Assembly (NCBI RefSeq): GCF_001590865.1
Contig: NZ_BBUY01000005.1
Coordinates: 434,001-498,000, forward strand
Length of the DNA stretch: 64,000 nucleotides
Direction: 5' to 3'
Source of the DNA: Streptomyces sp. NBRC 110611
Lineage (GTDB): Bacteria > Actinomycetota > Actinomycetes > Streptomycetales > Streptomycetaceae
Under the pieces are notes generated by a model. The model had not been told where the DNA came from, ran no database searches, and was given only the letters and a program-made list of their open reading frames with translations. Of this stretch, positions 26,301-34,885 are shown in pieces (position 1 is the stretch's first letter; each line of letters opens with the position of its first letter). A program made the translations under genes and the position numbers.

Positions 26301-26932
26301 TGCCCCAAGCCGTTCAGGATCTTATGAACGAGCCGCTGATTGTGGATGACCATTGCGGATAAGGCCCGATGCGCCTCACCGACCCGCGAAAGCGTCGCCA
26401 CATAGCCATCGGGCAACGGCTCCGATGGCTTTACGGCACCACGGAACAACAGGCAGAGTCCCACTTCCTCCTCGGCACTCAGCACACGCCGGTGCGGATC
26501 CGGCCGCCTGCGATCGATCTCGAGCAGGTCCCGAGCGGCACGGCGAGCCGCCTCCCAGTCCTCGACACGTACAGTTCCGCGGAGCGACTCGAGGTCCGGG
26601 ACCTCTTCGTCCTCCGCTTCTTCCTCGGAGGGATCGGTGTCGCCCGGCAGCCGTTCCGGATCGGCACGCCCGTCGGCAGCTTCACCGCTACCGAACACCC
26701 GTTCCGATTGGGTGCGCTCGCCTTCCCCCTCTTCCTCCTCCGCCGCCATCACGGCTTCGTACAAGGTCCGGGCGTCCTGCACATCCAAGCGCCCGGCTCT
26801 CACCACTTGCCCCAAGGCCGTACGGAGTTCCACGTCCTCGGCCAGGAACCGACGCACGAGCCCGGCGAGCAGAACCCGACGGGGCCCCGTTATCCGGCTA
26901 CCGGACGCACGATCCCGCTCCCTGGTCATCAC
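23336..26932 (-). CDS. Sigma-70-like regions fused in frame to XRE helix-turn-helix and GHKL (MORC-like) ATPase
   Basis: One uninterrupted frame of 1,198 residues. Residues 60-120 are acidic and low-complexity. Residues 190-275 read as sigma-70 region 2 (NQRLVHKIL, EDLAQHGMIGLIRAVEKF, KFSTYASWWIRQHITRGM), 276-345 as region 3, and 355-420 as region 4 (VLLLRYGFIDDRSWTLEDIG, TRERIRQIEKRALQALR). Residues 491-545 resemble an XRE helix-turn-helix. From 580 there is a GHKL ATPase: N-box LAREATQNSLDE, G1 VDDYNANGLTG, G2 AGGSYGLGKA, followed by about 470 residues of transducer-like and beta-rich sequence. GHKL ATPases of this MORC/MutL type occur in restriction systems. An internal GTG with a good ribosome site at residue 485 could give a separate 714-residue ATPase. 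The start is GTG 26932 or ATG 26929, both with weak sites. Confidence 0.85.
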   Translation of the reverse strand: MMTRERDRASGSRITGPRRVLLAGLVRRFLAEDVELRTALGQVVRAGRLDVQDARTLYEAVMAAEEEEGEGERTQSERVFGSGEAADGRADPERLPGDTDPSEEEAEDEEVPDLESLRGTVRVEDWEAARRAARDLLEIDRRRPDPHRRVLSAEEEVGLCLLFRGAVKPSEPLPDGYVATLSRVGEAHRALSAMVIHNQRLVHKILNGLGHRAGSPMYEDLAQHGMIGLIRAVEKFNVLLGCKFSTYASWWIRQHITRGMANEGSTIRLPVHVWTEVEKVRKSERAFLDQGRIPNAMDLSLACGLSPERVEEYLRLIRRRVLSLEQPVGEGVALGELVVDEFRSVPGPERALWPEFERQELFQFFDACEFPERSRKVLLLRYGFIDDRSWTLEDIGKQFGVTRERIRQIEKRALQALRVEMGLDPDDPAAGRRPRVARSVTRRIGGGVCRGVPEERQKLGTGDSQSSRIGTPQTKSSSDRREGAVASKETEFDRWLADRMHEGGMDASGLAHRLGVTSALVEAWINGRSVPRPELMVELREVLAPQEDDRRGSVVAPERQDHHAMTPAVWYHRPGHDDGGREFGNAAAFAFEADLEVLAREATQNSLDERDRRNDCPVRVRYTLHELTGEALARFRTAINWDDLYPHYEAAAAQDQKVGRVIQAGLREMRERDRLVLLRVDDYNANGLTGDDYEDGRFAAVVRRQLDSRKTDAAAGGSYGLGKATLWATSRLGLVLMNSTLAEPHEGRTERRLVGRIDLPWREVGGRRFAGPAWLGKPDGEAENTEVVRSWWADEETVESLHLTREGSDPGTSFLIVGAHDVASLAEVGRAHEGDAEEDEDSLERMHHRLVGALGRNFWAAMTAGGDHQPLLEASVRTLRNGVEYIEEERVEPRVHQPARTRALQAFLDGTTVDRLTEAGQVALTTVPLKVPERDGLSGTAGEHRAVLLVTEATDADGRINQVTAMRGNRMTVKTSWVPGLPVGTNPFQAVLLAGRAAGGGAPFAAEAEDFLRSSEPPEHNKWGQTEELRMRYSPSAHRRIAALTTETNRAVHGLVAVPREKRAGGASKVSKRLKISGKSTTKARGTVGPPKLQDLEAVIDSSGAWQVTAEVKVPAGQELWRMSPVAKLEVRSGPRPVVKWAELVAVSNCELADGVLHFTPGSRRAVFRGVTDVSTHPVRAALTGLVVELQESKGGAA
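25478..25497 (-). promoter_or_regulatory. Internal ribosome-binding site and GTG start within the sigma/GHKL frame
   Basis: On the minus strand AGGAGAGAGGGAGCG runs straight into GTG (25480), in frame with the long ORF at residue 485, just before the XRE-like domain. It is stronger than the site at the head of the ORF, so a shorter XRE-GHKL protein of 714 residues may be made as well as, or instead of, the fusion. Confidence 0.55.
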
Positions 26933-27078
26933 ACCCCCGTGCCTGTGCTCCGCCTTGCTCCGCTCAGTCCATCATTCATCGGGCCACCGCTGCCAGCGCC
27001 TCCGCACCGGTGCCCGCATCCCGAGAATCCAGCACTCGGTATTTTGAAGGTGCGTGGGCGCGATCACGAGGAGAGTAG
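26933..27078. promoter_or_regulatory. Divergent promoter region of the defence island
   Basis: These 146 bases separate the leftward sigma/GHKL operon from the rightward NERD-DrmA-DrmB operon and must carry both promoters. The segment next to the NERD gene is AT-richer (GGTATTTTGAAGG) and GAGGAGAG (27,068-27,075) is its ribosome site. No clear palindrome was found. Confidence 0.5.
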
Positions 27079-28695
27079 ATGCGGATCATTCCGAGCGAGA
27101 TCTCGAACAACACCAAGAGCCCGGCCGAGCGCAGTGTGTTCGCAGCACTCAAGGCGATTCCCGACGACCAGAGCATCGCACTGCACTCGGTTCACCTCCC
27201 CCGACACCACAAGAAGCGTGTCGGGGAGATCGATTTCGTCGTCATCATGCCCGACATTCTGCTCTTCATCGAGGTCAAGGGCGGCGAGGTCCATCACCGC
27301 GATGGAGGGTGGTACTATGGTCCGCTCGGCCGCGAAGCAGGCCCCAAGGAGAGCCCTTTCGCGCAGGCCAGCGGGGGTATGCATGAGTTCGAACGAGAGA
27401 TCGGCGCCCTGATAGGCGACTTGAGGGCCCACGGCGTGCCCAGCGGCTACCTCGTGATCACCACAGATGTCGACATCCAGCGAACGACCGAGTTCGAGCC
27501 CCAGCAGTATCTCGGCAGCACCGCGTACGACGGCGGACGTGGTCTGGCCAAGGGCATCGAACGAGCCACCCGGTTCTGGTTGGCGCGAAACAGATGGGCC
27601 CGCACCCCTGTCTCCGCTGCCTTGCGCAAGAGGATGCTCGAGGCCGTCCGCCCGGATTTCGACCGCGTGCCCAATCTGCAGTCCCGACTGACGCACCTCG
27701 ATGTCGCCTTCGAACGCCTCACCAACGAACAGCTCATAAGGCTCGACGAGTTGGAAACCAACCCACGCCTCATATGGACCGGAGGCGCAGGCACCGGAAA
27801 GACGTTCCTCGCCGCCGAGGCCGCCCGCCGCAAGTCCGCCCACGGCAGCGTCCTGTTCACCTGCTCCAGCATCACGCTCACAGCCCACATGGACCGGATC
27901 CTCACCGACGACGCGATCACCGTCCTGCCGTTCGAACGACTCGACGAGGTTCGGAACCGCTCCTTCGACCATCTGATCGTGGACGAGGCGCAGGACCTGA
28001 TGACCTTCGCCAGGCTTGGCACCTTGGAGGAGCTGGTGCCGGGCGGCCTCGCCGAAGGGCGATGGATCTTCATGCTCGACCAGAACAACCAGGTGCTGGC
28101 CCCTGAGGCGTACGATCATGATGCCTGGGAGTATCTGCGCTCTCTGGGCTCCGTGTGCGGGCCCATGAGGCGCAACTGCCGCAACACTGTGCAGATCGTC
28201 AAACAGGTCCGCTTCTACACGGGCGCGGACCTGGGCGTCGCCTCCGCGGGTGAGGGGGAGCCGGTCCGGTTCGCCGACGTGCATGACGCGCAGGAGGAGG
28301 CCACCGTTCTCGACGCCTATGTGAACGAACTGGTGCAGGAGGGCGTCTCACCGCGGGACATCACGCTGCTGTCCGCTTCCGGTGACTGGGGGACAAGCTC
28401 GGCCCATCTGTCACAGAGAGCCTCCAGGATCGAGCAATTCACGGACGTGGTCGGGACCGCCCGAACGAAGCACCGGCTCACCTGGTCCTCCGTATCCGAC
28501 TTCAAGGGCCACGAGAACCATGTCGTCTGTCTGATCGACCTCGAACCCGAACATCTCGACGGGCGTCTCGACGCCCTCTACGTCGCCTGGACCAGGGCAC
28601 GCGCCCAGCTCTGGGTCGCCTGCCGCCCCGGCACCCGTCAGAAACTCAAGGAACTGGGCGTGGCCGCACTGACCCGGGAGGGGCATCTCGGATGA
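27079..28695 (+). CDS. NERD-nuclease / superfamily 1 helicase protein
   Basis: The 538-residue protein starts with a NERD domain (about 10-130), a PD-(D/E)xK-type nuclease fold in which the active-site residues fall in GEIDFVV and LFIEVKGGEV. A UvrD/DUF2075-like ATPase follows: Walker A TGGAGTGKTF near 234, Walker B HLIVDEAQDL near 300, and C-terminal motifs SDFKGHENHVVCL and LYVAWTRAR. Such proteins are common in defence islands and probably degrade or unwind foreign DNA. It is the first gene of a four-gene operon; its stop overlaps the DrmA-like start. Confidence 0.9.
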   Translation: MRIIPSEISNNTKSPAERSVFAALKAIPDDQSIALHSVHLPRHHKKRVGEIDFVVIMPDILLFIEVKGGEVHHRDGGWYYGPLGREAGPKESPFAQASGGMHEFEREIGALIGDLRAHGVPSGYLVITTDVDIQRTTEFEPQQYLGSTAYDGGRGLAKGIERATRFWLARNRWARTPVSAALRKRMLEAVRPDFDRVPNLQSRLTHLDVAFERLTNEQLIRLDELETNPRLIWTGGAGTGKTFLAAEAARRKSAHGSVLFTCSSITLTAHMDRILTDDAITVLPFERLDEVRNRSFDHLIVDEAQDLMTFARLGTLEELVPGGLAEGRWIFMLDQNNQVLAPEAYDHDAWEYLRSLGSVCGPMRRNCRNTVQIVKQVRFYTGADLGVASAGEGEPVRFADVHDAQEEATVLDAYVNELVQEGVSPRDITLLSASGDWGTSSAHLSQRASRIEQFTDVVGTARTKHRLTWSSVSDFKGHENHVVCLIDLEPEHLDGRLDALYVAWTRARAQLWVACRPGTRQKLKELGVAALTREGHLG

Positions 28696-31600
28696 ACGAC
28701 TTCGCATCACGGCTCTCCGATCACCGGGCCGACTTCGTGACGTACCTTCGCCGGCAACTGGTCGGCCCGGCCATCGCCGAGGACGAGATCCTCGTCGACC
28801 CTCCGGACCGGCGTTACCTGATGGGGACCTTGTATCCGCGTGGAGCCTCCCTGCTGGAGCACTCGAAAGAGGCCGGCGAGCAGGCCTTCGACGAGGCAAC
28901 GGCCGGCAACGGAGAGGAAGACGGCTTCGCCGACGATCCGGTGGCCGAGGCCAACGCGTGGCTCCCGTCCTCTCTGGGCTTCTCCTTCTTCACCAACGCC
29001 CACCGTATCGAGGTGTCCTGTGGGGCCTCCCGCTACGTGACGTCCCGCGAGGGCGGACGTCGCAGCTGGCGAAGGCAACCCCGACTCTCCGCGACGGAGA
29101 CCATCGGCGTGGAACAGCGGGACTCGATCCCTGTACTGGACGGACACGGTCGTCTCCATGTGCGGTGGCGCCCGTTCGGCTCCGGGCACCTCGTCACATG
29201 CGTGCTGGCCAACGCGCACCACGAAGAGGAGAGCGCGTACAAGGACCGGGACCTGATGCTCTTCCAGGCCGAACTGCAGGCGACGACGCTCGGCGGGACG
29301 ATCCTTGAGTATCCGAGCACTCGCCTCAACAGCCGCGACGAGGAGGAGCAAGAGCTTCGCGTCCAGTACCGGCACATCGTGACCAGGGCCGTGGGGCACG
29401 GATGTGCTGTCGAGTGGGACGACGGGTTCGCCCCCGTCACCACCGTGCGGGCGCAGGTCATGCCTCAGCAGGTGGTCGAGCACATCAAGCCCGACGGGCC
29501 CAAGGATCTCTCGGTACTCAATCTCGCGCACCTGTCCCGGCCCGGCCTTGCAGCGGAAGACCTCCGAGCCGAACTGCACTCGTTCGTCCTGGGCTACCGC
29601 AAGTGGTTCGACACCCAGCAGTCGGAGGCGGAGTCCCTGCGTCGATGGGCCGCAGCACCCGCCGCTCGTATCCTCGACCGCATCAAGGCTGCGCTCGACC
29701 GCATGGCCTCGGGGGTGGACGCGCTCACCGCATCGACACCAGCAGGCGCCACGGCACGCGAGGCTTTTCGTCTGGCCAACCGGGCCATGGCGCTCCAGAT
29801 GCTCCACAGCCTGCCGGAACTGGCGGGCAGCCGGCACCGTAGGAACAGCGATGTGGTCGAACTCACCGAGCCTGATGGCGCCCTTGCATGGCATCCGTTC
29901 CAGCTCGCCTACTTCCTGCTCGTGGTCGAGGGCCTGATGAACCCCGAGCACGAAGATCGTAGGACGGTCGACCTCATCTGGTTCCCCACCGGTGGCGGCA
30001 AGACGGAGGCATATCTCCTCACCGCCTGCTTCGAGATCCTCTGGCGCCGGCTGCGGTTCGGTGCAGCAGGGGGCGGCACGGCCGTGCTGAGTCGATACAC
30101 GCTGAGTCTGCTCACCACCCAGCAGTTCCAACGCACGGCGACGGCCATCTGCGCCCTCGAATACATCAGGATGGGGCACGACGGGCCACTGCCCCACGGC
30201 CTCGGACAGGAGCCCATCTCCATCGGGCTCTGGGTGGGCAAGGAGACGACGCCGAACAAGATCTCCGCCGCACAGGAAGCGCTCGGGAGCCTGAAGCAGA
30301 TGAGCGAACCCGATGATCGCTTTCTTCTGGAACGTTGCCCCTGGTGCGGCACCGAGATCGTCCCGGAGCGACAGGGACAGGACCGGGACTTCGGCATCCG
30401 GGCCGACGGAGTCACCACCTCGTTCTTCTGCCCGCGCCGCACCTGTGTCTTCCACAACCGGCTCCCGGTGTCCGTGGTGGACGAAGAGATCTACAGAGAG
30501 CCTCCGACCTTCGTTCTCGGCACCGTCGACAAGTTCGCGCGACTGGCATGGGAACCGGAGGCCGGCAGCCTCTTCGGCAGAGACGGCAGGCGCGCACCCT
30601 CGCTGGTGATCCAGGACGAGTTGCACCTGCTCGCCGGCCCCTTGGGGACAACTGTCGGTCTGTACGAGTCGGCGGTCCTCGAACTCTGCGCCTGGCGTGG
30701 CACCGTCCCGAAGGTCATCGCGTCGACAGCGACCATCCGACGCTCGCAGGATCAGATTCGCAGCCTCTACGGCCGCCCCGCTCAGCTCTTTCCCCCGGCC
30801 GGAATCAAAGCCGGTCACTCCTATTTCGCCTCACCCGACACGGACAAGCCCGGACGCCTGTACGTGGGGGTCATGGCACAGGGCCACACAGCCTCGACCT
30901 CGACCGTTCACGTGGGTGCCGCCGCGTTGCAGGCCCCGAAGGAGATCTGTGACGACGACAGCCTCCGCGACGCGTACTGGACTGCGGTCGCCTACCACAA
31001 CAGCCTGCGAGAACTCGGACGGACTGTCACGATCGCGAGGGACGACATCCCGGCGCGGCTCGAGCATCTGACGAAGAACGACTCCCGGCGACGCCAGCTG
31101 ATCGACGACTCGGTGGTCGAGCTCACCAGCAACATCCCACGTGCTGCTCAACCCCGACTCCTCGAACGTCTGGGCAAGAGCTTCAAGGAACGTGGCAGCG
31201 TCTCCTTCCTCGCCACGACCAACATGCTCTCCGTGGGCGTCGACGTTCCGCGACTCGGCCTCATGATCATGAATGGACAGCCCAAGACCACGTCGGAGTA
31301 CATCCAGGCCACCAGCCGTGTCGGTCGCCGTCATGTACCAGGGCTGATCGTCACGCTCTTCCGCTCGACCAAACCCCGCGACCGGTCCCACTACGAGTCG
31401 TTCGCCGTCTACCACCGCTCTCTCTACCGGCACGTCGAGCCGACCAGCGTCACGCCGTGGTCCATGCCCTCTCGAAAACGAGCCCTGCACGCGGTGCTCA
31501 CCATCCTCGTGCGACATGGAATCGGCCTGAACGCGGAGAACAGGGCAGGCGACATCCTCGATCACACGGACGACGTCGCGCGGATCCGAGGCCTGGTGGT

Positions 31601-31850
31601 GGATCACGTGCGGCGCGCCGATCCGGAGGAGGCCGACGCCGCCACCGAACAGTTGGACTCGCTGATCGAATCCTGGCAACAGGAGGCCGAAATCGCGCGT
31701 GGCGAGGGCAGCCGTCTCTACTACCAGTCCCAGGGCCGGGGGTACATATCGCTCCTCACCGACTTCGGCAAGCAAGGGGGCCTGTGGGAGACGGCGCAGT
31801 CGATGCGCAACGTCGACCGCGAGTGCCTCATCGACGTGAGAGGAACGTGA
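28692..31850 (+). CDS. drmA: DrmA-like large helicase (DISARM family, YprA-related)
   Basis: The 1,052-residue superfamily 2 ATPase has a long N-terminal region (1-400) without a recognised fold, then Walker A WFPTGGGKTEAYLL (about 430), a DExH-type motif VIQDELHLLAG (about 640) and STATIRRS. The C-terminal helicase lobe contains MLSVGVDVPRLGLMIMNGQP, TSEYIQATSRVGRRHVPGL and ESFAVYHRSLYRHVEPTSVTP. The last block is characteristic of DISARM DrmA and related helicases that work with DUF1998 proteins. Four cysteines in ERCPWCGTE and CPRRTCVF look like a zinc knuckle inserted between the helicase motifs. ATGA overlap on the upstream side and GTGA overlap downstream tie it to its neighbours. Confidence 0.88.
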   Translation: MNDFASRLSDHRADFVTYLRRQLVGPAIAEDEILVDPPDRRYLMGTLYPRGASLLEHSKEAGEQAFDEATAGNGEEDGFADDPVAEANAWLPSSLGFSFFTNAHRIEVSCGASRYVTSREGGRRSWRRQPRLSATETIGVEQRDSIPVLDGHGRLHVRWRPFGSGHLVTCVLANAHHEEESAYKDRDLMLFQAELQATTLGGTILEYPSTRLNSRDEEEQELRVQYRHIVTRAVGHGCAVEWDDGFAPVTTVRAQVMPQQVVEHIKPDGPKDLSVLNLAHLSRPGLAAEDLRAELHSFVLGYRKWFDTQQSEAESLRRWAAAPAARILDRIKAALDRMASGVDALTASTPAGATAREAFRLANRAMALQMLHSLPELAGSRHRRNSDVVELTEPDGALAWHPFQLAYFLLVVEGLMNPEHEDRRTVDLIWFPTGGGKTEAYLLTACFEILWRRLRFGAAGGGTAVLSRYTLSLLTTQQFQRTATAICALEYIRMGHDGPLPHGLGQEPISIGLWVGKETTPNKISAAQEALGSLKQMSEPDDRFLLERCPWCGTEIVPERQGQDRDFGIRADGVTTSFFCPRRTCVFHNRLPVSVVDEEIYREPPTFVLGTVDKFARLAWEPEAGSLFGRDGRRAPSLVIQDELHLLAGPLGTTVGLYESAVLELCAWRGTVPKVIASTATIRRSQDQIRSLYGRPAQLFPPAGIKAGHSYFASPDTDKPGRLYVGVMAQGHTASTSTVHVGAAALQAPKEICDDDSLRDAYWTAVAYHNSLRELGRTVTIARDDIPARLEHLTKNDSRRRQLIDDSVVELTSNIPRAAQPRLLERLGKSFKERGSVSFLATTNMLSVGVDVPRLGLMIMNGQPKTTSEYIQATSRVGRRHVPGLIVTLFRSTKPRDRSHYESFAVYHRSLYRHVEPTSVTPWSMPSRKRALHAVLTILVRHGIGLNAENRAGDILDHTDDVARIRGLVVDHVRRADPEEADAATEQLDSLIESWQQEAEIARGEGSRLYYQSQGRGYISLLTDFGKQGGLWETAQSMRNVDRECLIDVRGT

Positions 31851-33751
31851 GAGCAGTGAAGGACATTCGCCGCAAGGTCCGCAGGGCACAGACCATCGTT
31901 CCCTTCGGCGTCGGTGGAATCATCGATCTCCGAGGCGAGTCGTTCGTAGCCGCCGACATACGCAGTTGGGCCGCGAGAGGCGAGCGGGTGGAGTCACCAC
32001 GGCTCGCATCGAAATTGAGGGTCGAGGGCTTCCGTTCGGCTCCCGTCATCCCCTCCGGAAAGGCCGCTTACACGACCCGTAGCGGGCCCACGTACGTACG
32101 GTTCCCCAAGTGGCTGTTCTGCCCCCAGTGCAGGGAAATGCAACTCTGGCGTCAGGAACTCGAGCTTCGGGACAAGCAACCGACCTGCGGGCGATGCCCC
32201 GGAAGGCCCCAACTGGCCCCGATGCGCTTCATCCAGGTGTGCAGGGCAGGCCACATGGCTGACATCGACTGGCATAAATGGTCTCACTCCAAGAGTGAAG
32301 GACATGATCAACGCCAATGCCGGGTTCGCCGGGGGCTTCGGTTCATTGCAAGTCCCGAATCCTCCGGGCTGGAAGCCCTGTGCGTCGTCTGTGCCGTCTG
32401 CCGGGCCGAACGAAATCTGGCGGGCATCAGCCAGAAGAACATCCTCAAGCAGATCGGACTGCAGTGCCGGGGAACCCACCCCTGGCAATCCGAGGCCGAT
32501 GAAGCGGATCCCTGCGAGGAAACGCCGCAAGCGGTACAGCGTGGTGCCTCCAACGTGTACTTTCCGATCACGCACTCGGCGATCGACATCCCCGCGCCTG
32601 CGGGCCCATCCGACGACGACGAATTGGCCCAGCAGGTCGTCAATCATCCTCACTGGCCGAACCTCAACAGTACGGATGGCAGCCCGATATACGATGCCTT
32701 CAGAGCTGTCATCGCCAACCAGTGCGAAGTCACCGAGGAATTCGTGGAAACGCTGCGGCGCCGCCACGCTGACGAGGCTGCGGCAATGCCGTCAGCGGCC
32801 GATTCCGACGACGACCTCAGCATCGCCGAATGGGCGGCCTTTTCCGACCCGGAATCCGTCGCCGATTCGAAAACGTTCTCCGTGCGGCGGACCCACCTCG
32901 GGATCGGCCAGGATGATCCTCACTCCATGCAGGAGCTGGCCGCGCGAATCTCCGCCGTCGTCGTCGCGGACCGCGTGCGTGAGGTTCGTGCACTTGAAGG
33001 ATTCTCGCGCTACGAGCCCAACTTCGGCGACAGTGATGAGGGCGCGGGCGGCCGCATCGTGTCGGTCAACACGGCCGCCCGGGCCCGGTGGCTGCCCGCC
33101 GTGGAAACGTATGGCGAGGGCATCTTCATCGCCGTTGACGAGGACCGCTTGAGCGCCTGGGAGAGGCTCCCGTCGGTGCGTGATTGGACACAACGGATCG
33201 AGCGCAACCTCGACGCCTCCTTCAAGGCCGAGCGGCTGAGAGGAAAATCGGGCCCGACGCTGCTCCCGCGATTCGTGATGCTGCACACCCTGGCCCATCA
33301 GTTCATACGCCAACTCTCCTATGACAGCGGGTACAACGCCGCGTCGTTGAGGGAACGCGTATACGCTCGAAGCCACGCCCCTGGCAGCGAACTTCCCGCG
33401 CAAGCAGGTGTGTTCATCTATACGGCCGCCGGGGATGCGGAAGGGACGCTGGGCGGGCTCGTCCGCCAGGGACAACCACCAAACCTCGTCGAGACGTTGA
33501 TCCGCCTGCTGGAATCGGCGCAGTGGTGCTCGCAGGACCCTCTGTGCGCCGACTCGACCGGCAGGTCCTTGGCCAACCTCAATCGTGCTGCCTGCCATGC
33601 CTGCACGCTTCTTCCGGAGACATGCTGCGAGGTCGACAACTCGCTCTTGGACAGGACCCTGTTGATCGGTGACGGCGAAGTGCCGGGATTCTTTCAGGGA
33701 GTCATCCGGGCTGCACTCGTGGAATCGGCCGAAGCCGTCGATCTGCCATGA
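31847..33751 (+). CDS. drmB: DrmB-like DUF1998 protein
   Basis: The 634-residue protein starts at GTG 31847, overlapping the DrmA-like stop (AGAGGA upstream as ribosome site). It has an N-terminal zinc-finger-like region (WLFCPQCREMQ, CGRCPGRP, VCRAGHMADIDW) and a C-terminal DUF1998 module with TLAHQFIRQLSYDSGY, AGVFIYTAAGDAEGTLGGLV and the cysteine cluster WCSQDPLC ... NRAACHACTLLPETCCE. In DISARM, DrmB forms a complex with DrmA and is required for phage resistance. A middle stretch (about 180-330) is acidic and poorly conserved in character. The stop overlaps the next ATG. Confidence 0.87.
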   Translation: MRAVKDIRRKVRRAQTIVPFGVGGIIDLRGESFVAADIRSWAARGERVESPRLASKLRVEGFRSAPVIPSGKAAYTTRSGPTYVRFPKWLFCPQCREMQLWRQELELRDKQPTCGRCPGRPQLAPMRFIQVCRAGHMADIDWHKWSHSKSEGHDQRQCRVRRGLRFIASPESSGLEALCVVCAVCRAERNLAGISQKNILKQIGLQCRGTHPWQSEADEADPCEETPQAVQRGASNVYFPITHSAIDIPAPAGPSDDDELAQQVVNHPHWPNLNSTDGSPIYDAFRAVIANQCEVTEEFVETLRRRHADEAAAMPSAADSDDDLSIAEWAAFSDPESVADSKTFSVRRTHLGIGQDDPHSMQELAARISAVVVADRVREVRALEGFSRYEPNFGDSDEGAGGRIVSVNTAARARWLPAVETYGEGIFIAVDEDRLSAWERLPSVRDWTQRIERNLDASFKAERLRGKSGPTLLPRFVMLHTLAHQFIRQLSYDSGYNAASLRERVYARSHAPGSELPAQAGVFIYTAAGDAEGTLGGLVRQGQPPNLVETLIRLLESAQWCSQDPLCADSTGRSLANLNRAACHACTLLPETCCEVDNSLLDRTLLIGDGEVPGFFQGVIRAALVESAEAVDLP

Positions 33752-34848
33752 AGTTCCCTTCTCTCCTCGCCCTCGAGACCGAACAGCACGCAGTCATCGA
33801 TCTGCCGTTCCACGGAATTCACGTCGTCACTGGGTCGCCTGGCGCCGGAAAGACCGTGATGGCTGTCTATCGCGCTTGGGCACTGACAACCGCCGGGCGC
33901 GACGTCGTCCTCCTCACTCGCTCCAATCTGCTGCATCAGTACCTCGCGCAATTGGCACCGGACCTCACGGAAGCACTCAATGTCACCACCTACCATCGGT
34001 GGATCAGGGATTTCTGGCGAGTGCGCTTCCAGGCCGACGCCCCGCAGACCGACGAGGATGGTTGGAGCTACGACTGGATCGAGATGCAGCGGGACTGCAT
34101 CCTGCACAAGGTCACATCGACCGCGCAGCTGGTGATCGATGAGGGACAGAATCTGCCCATCGGCTTCTATCAGTTGTGTCGAGTACTCGGTGTGGGCGTT
34201 ACCGTGTTCGCAGATGAGAACCAGCAGATCGACGGGGATCAGAGCACCATATCCGAGATATGCCGGGCACTCGCCCTGCGGGGCGTTCCACTCGTGCTGC
34301 GAGAGAACCGGCGGAACAGTCGCGAGATCGCGATGCTGGCCTACGAGTTCTGTAAGGAGAATCGGGACGAGATTCCCTTGCCGGAACGCACTGGCAATAC
34401 ACCCACTCTCCTGAAAGTCCCCTCCCTGGAATATCTGCTCGCCGGAGTTTCTCAGTACTTCAACGCGCATCCGGAGCGAAGCATCGGAATCATCTGCAGA
34501 TCAACCCACTTGTTGCGGGATATCGAGAACAAACTCACGCACCTCGGGCTTGCGAAGTACACACAGGCTTATGTGCATGACGATCGATACCGGGACGCCA
34601 TCGACTTCTCAACGCGCCCCATCCGGATCGTGAGTACGGCCAGTATGAAAGGCTTGGAGTTCGACAGCGTTTTCGTACCGGATCTGGACGCCTACACAGA
34701 AGACCCGACCGGCGTGGAGGCGCGTCTCCGCTTCTCCACGCTGTGTACTCGCGCGCGCGAGGACCTGCACTTCGCTCTCCGCGGCCCTCGGGAGCCCGCC
34801 ATCCTGTCGAGGATTCCGAAAACCTTGTTGGTGCGACACACCAGTTGA
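33748..34848 (+). CDS. Superfamily 1 helicase-like ATPase (366 aa)
   Basis: This compact UvrD/Rep-like P-loop protein has Walker A VTGSPGAGKTVMAVYRA (about 28-38), Walker B QLVIDEGQNLP (about 130), motif III-like TVFADENQQI, and a C-terminal motif V/VI-like STASMKGLEFDSVFVPDL followed by LCTRARED. It lacks accessory 1B/2B domains, so it may be a regulatory NTPase rather than a processive helicase. The ATG overlaps the DrmB-like stop, making it the fourth coupled gene. In known DISARM operons this position is usually taken by the phospholipase-D protein DrmC, which is absent here. Confidence 0.82.
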   Translation: MKFPSLLALETEQHAVIDLPFHGIHVVTGSPGAGKTVMAVYRAWALTTAGRDVVLLTRSNLLHQYLAQLAPDLTEALNVTTYHRWIRDFWRVRFQADAPQTDEDGWSYDWIEMQRDCILHKVTSTAQLVIDEGQNLPIGFYQLCRVLGVGVTVFADENQQIDGDQSTISEICRALALRGVPLVLRENRRNSREIAMLAYEFCKENRDEIPLPERTGNTPTLLKVPSLEYLLAGVSQYFNAHPERSIGIICRSTHLLRDIENKLTHLGLAKYTQAYVHDDRYRDAIDFSTRPIRIVSTASMKGLEFDSVFVPDLDAYTEDPTGVEARLRFSTLCTRAREDLHFALRGPREPAILSRIPKTLLVRHTS

Positions 34849-34861
34849 ATTCTGCGCGCCC

Positions 34862-34885
34862 CGCGCCGGCAGATCGGCCGGCGCG
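34862..34885 (+). terminator. Terminator of the DrmA/DrmB operon
   Basis: CGCGCCGGC (34862-34870) and GCCGGCGCG (34877-34885) form a 9-bp stem with a 6-base loop, 13 bases after the stop. Confidence 0.7.
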
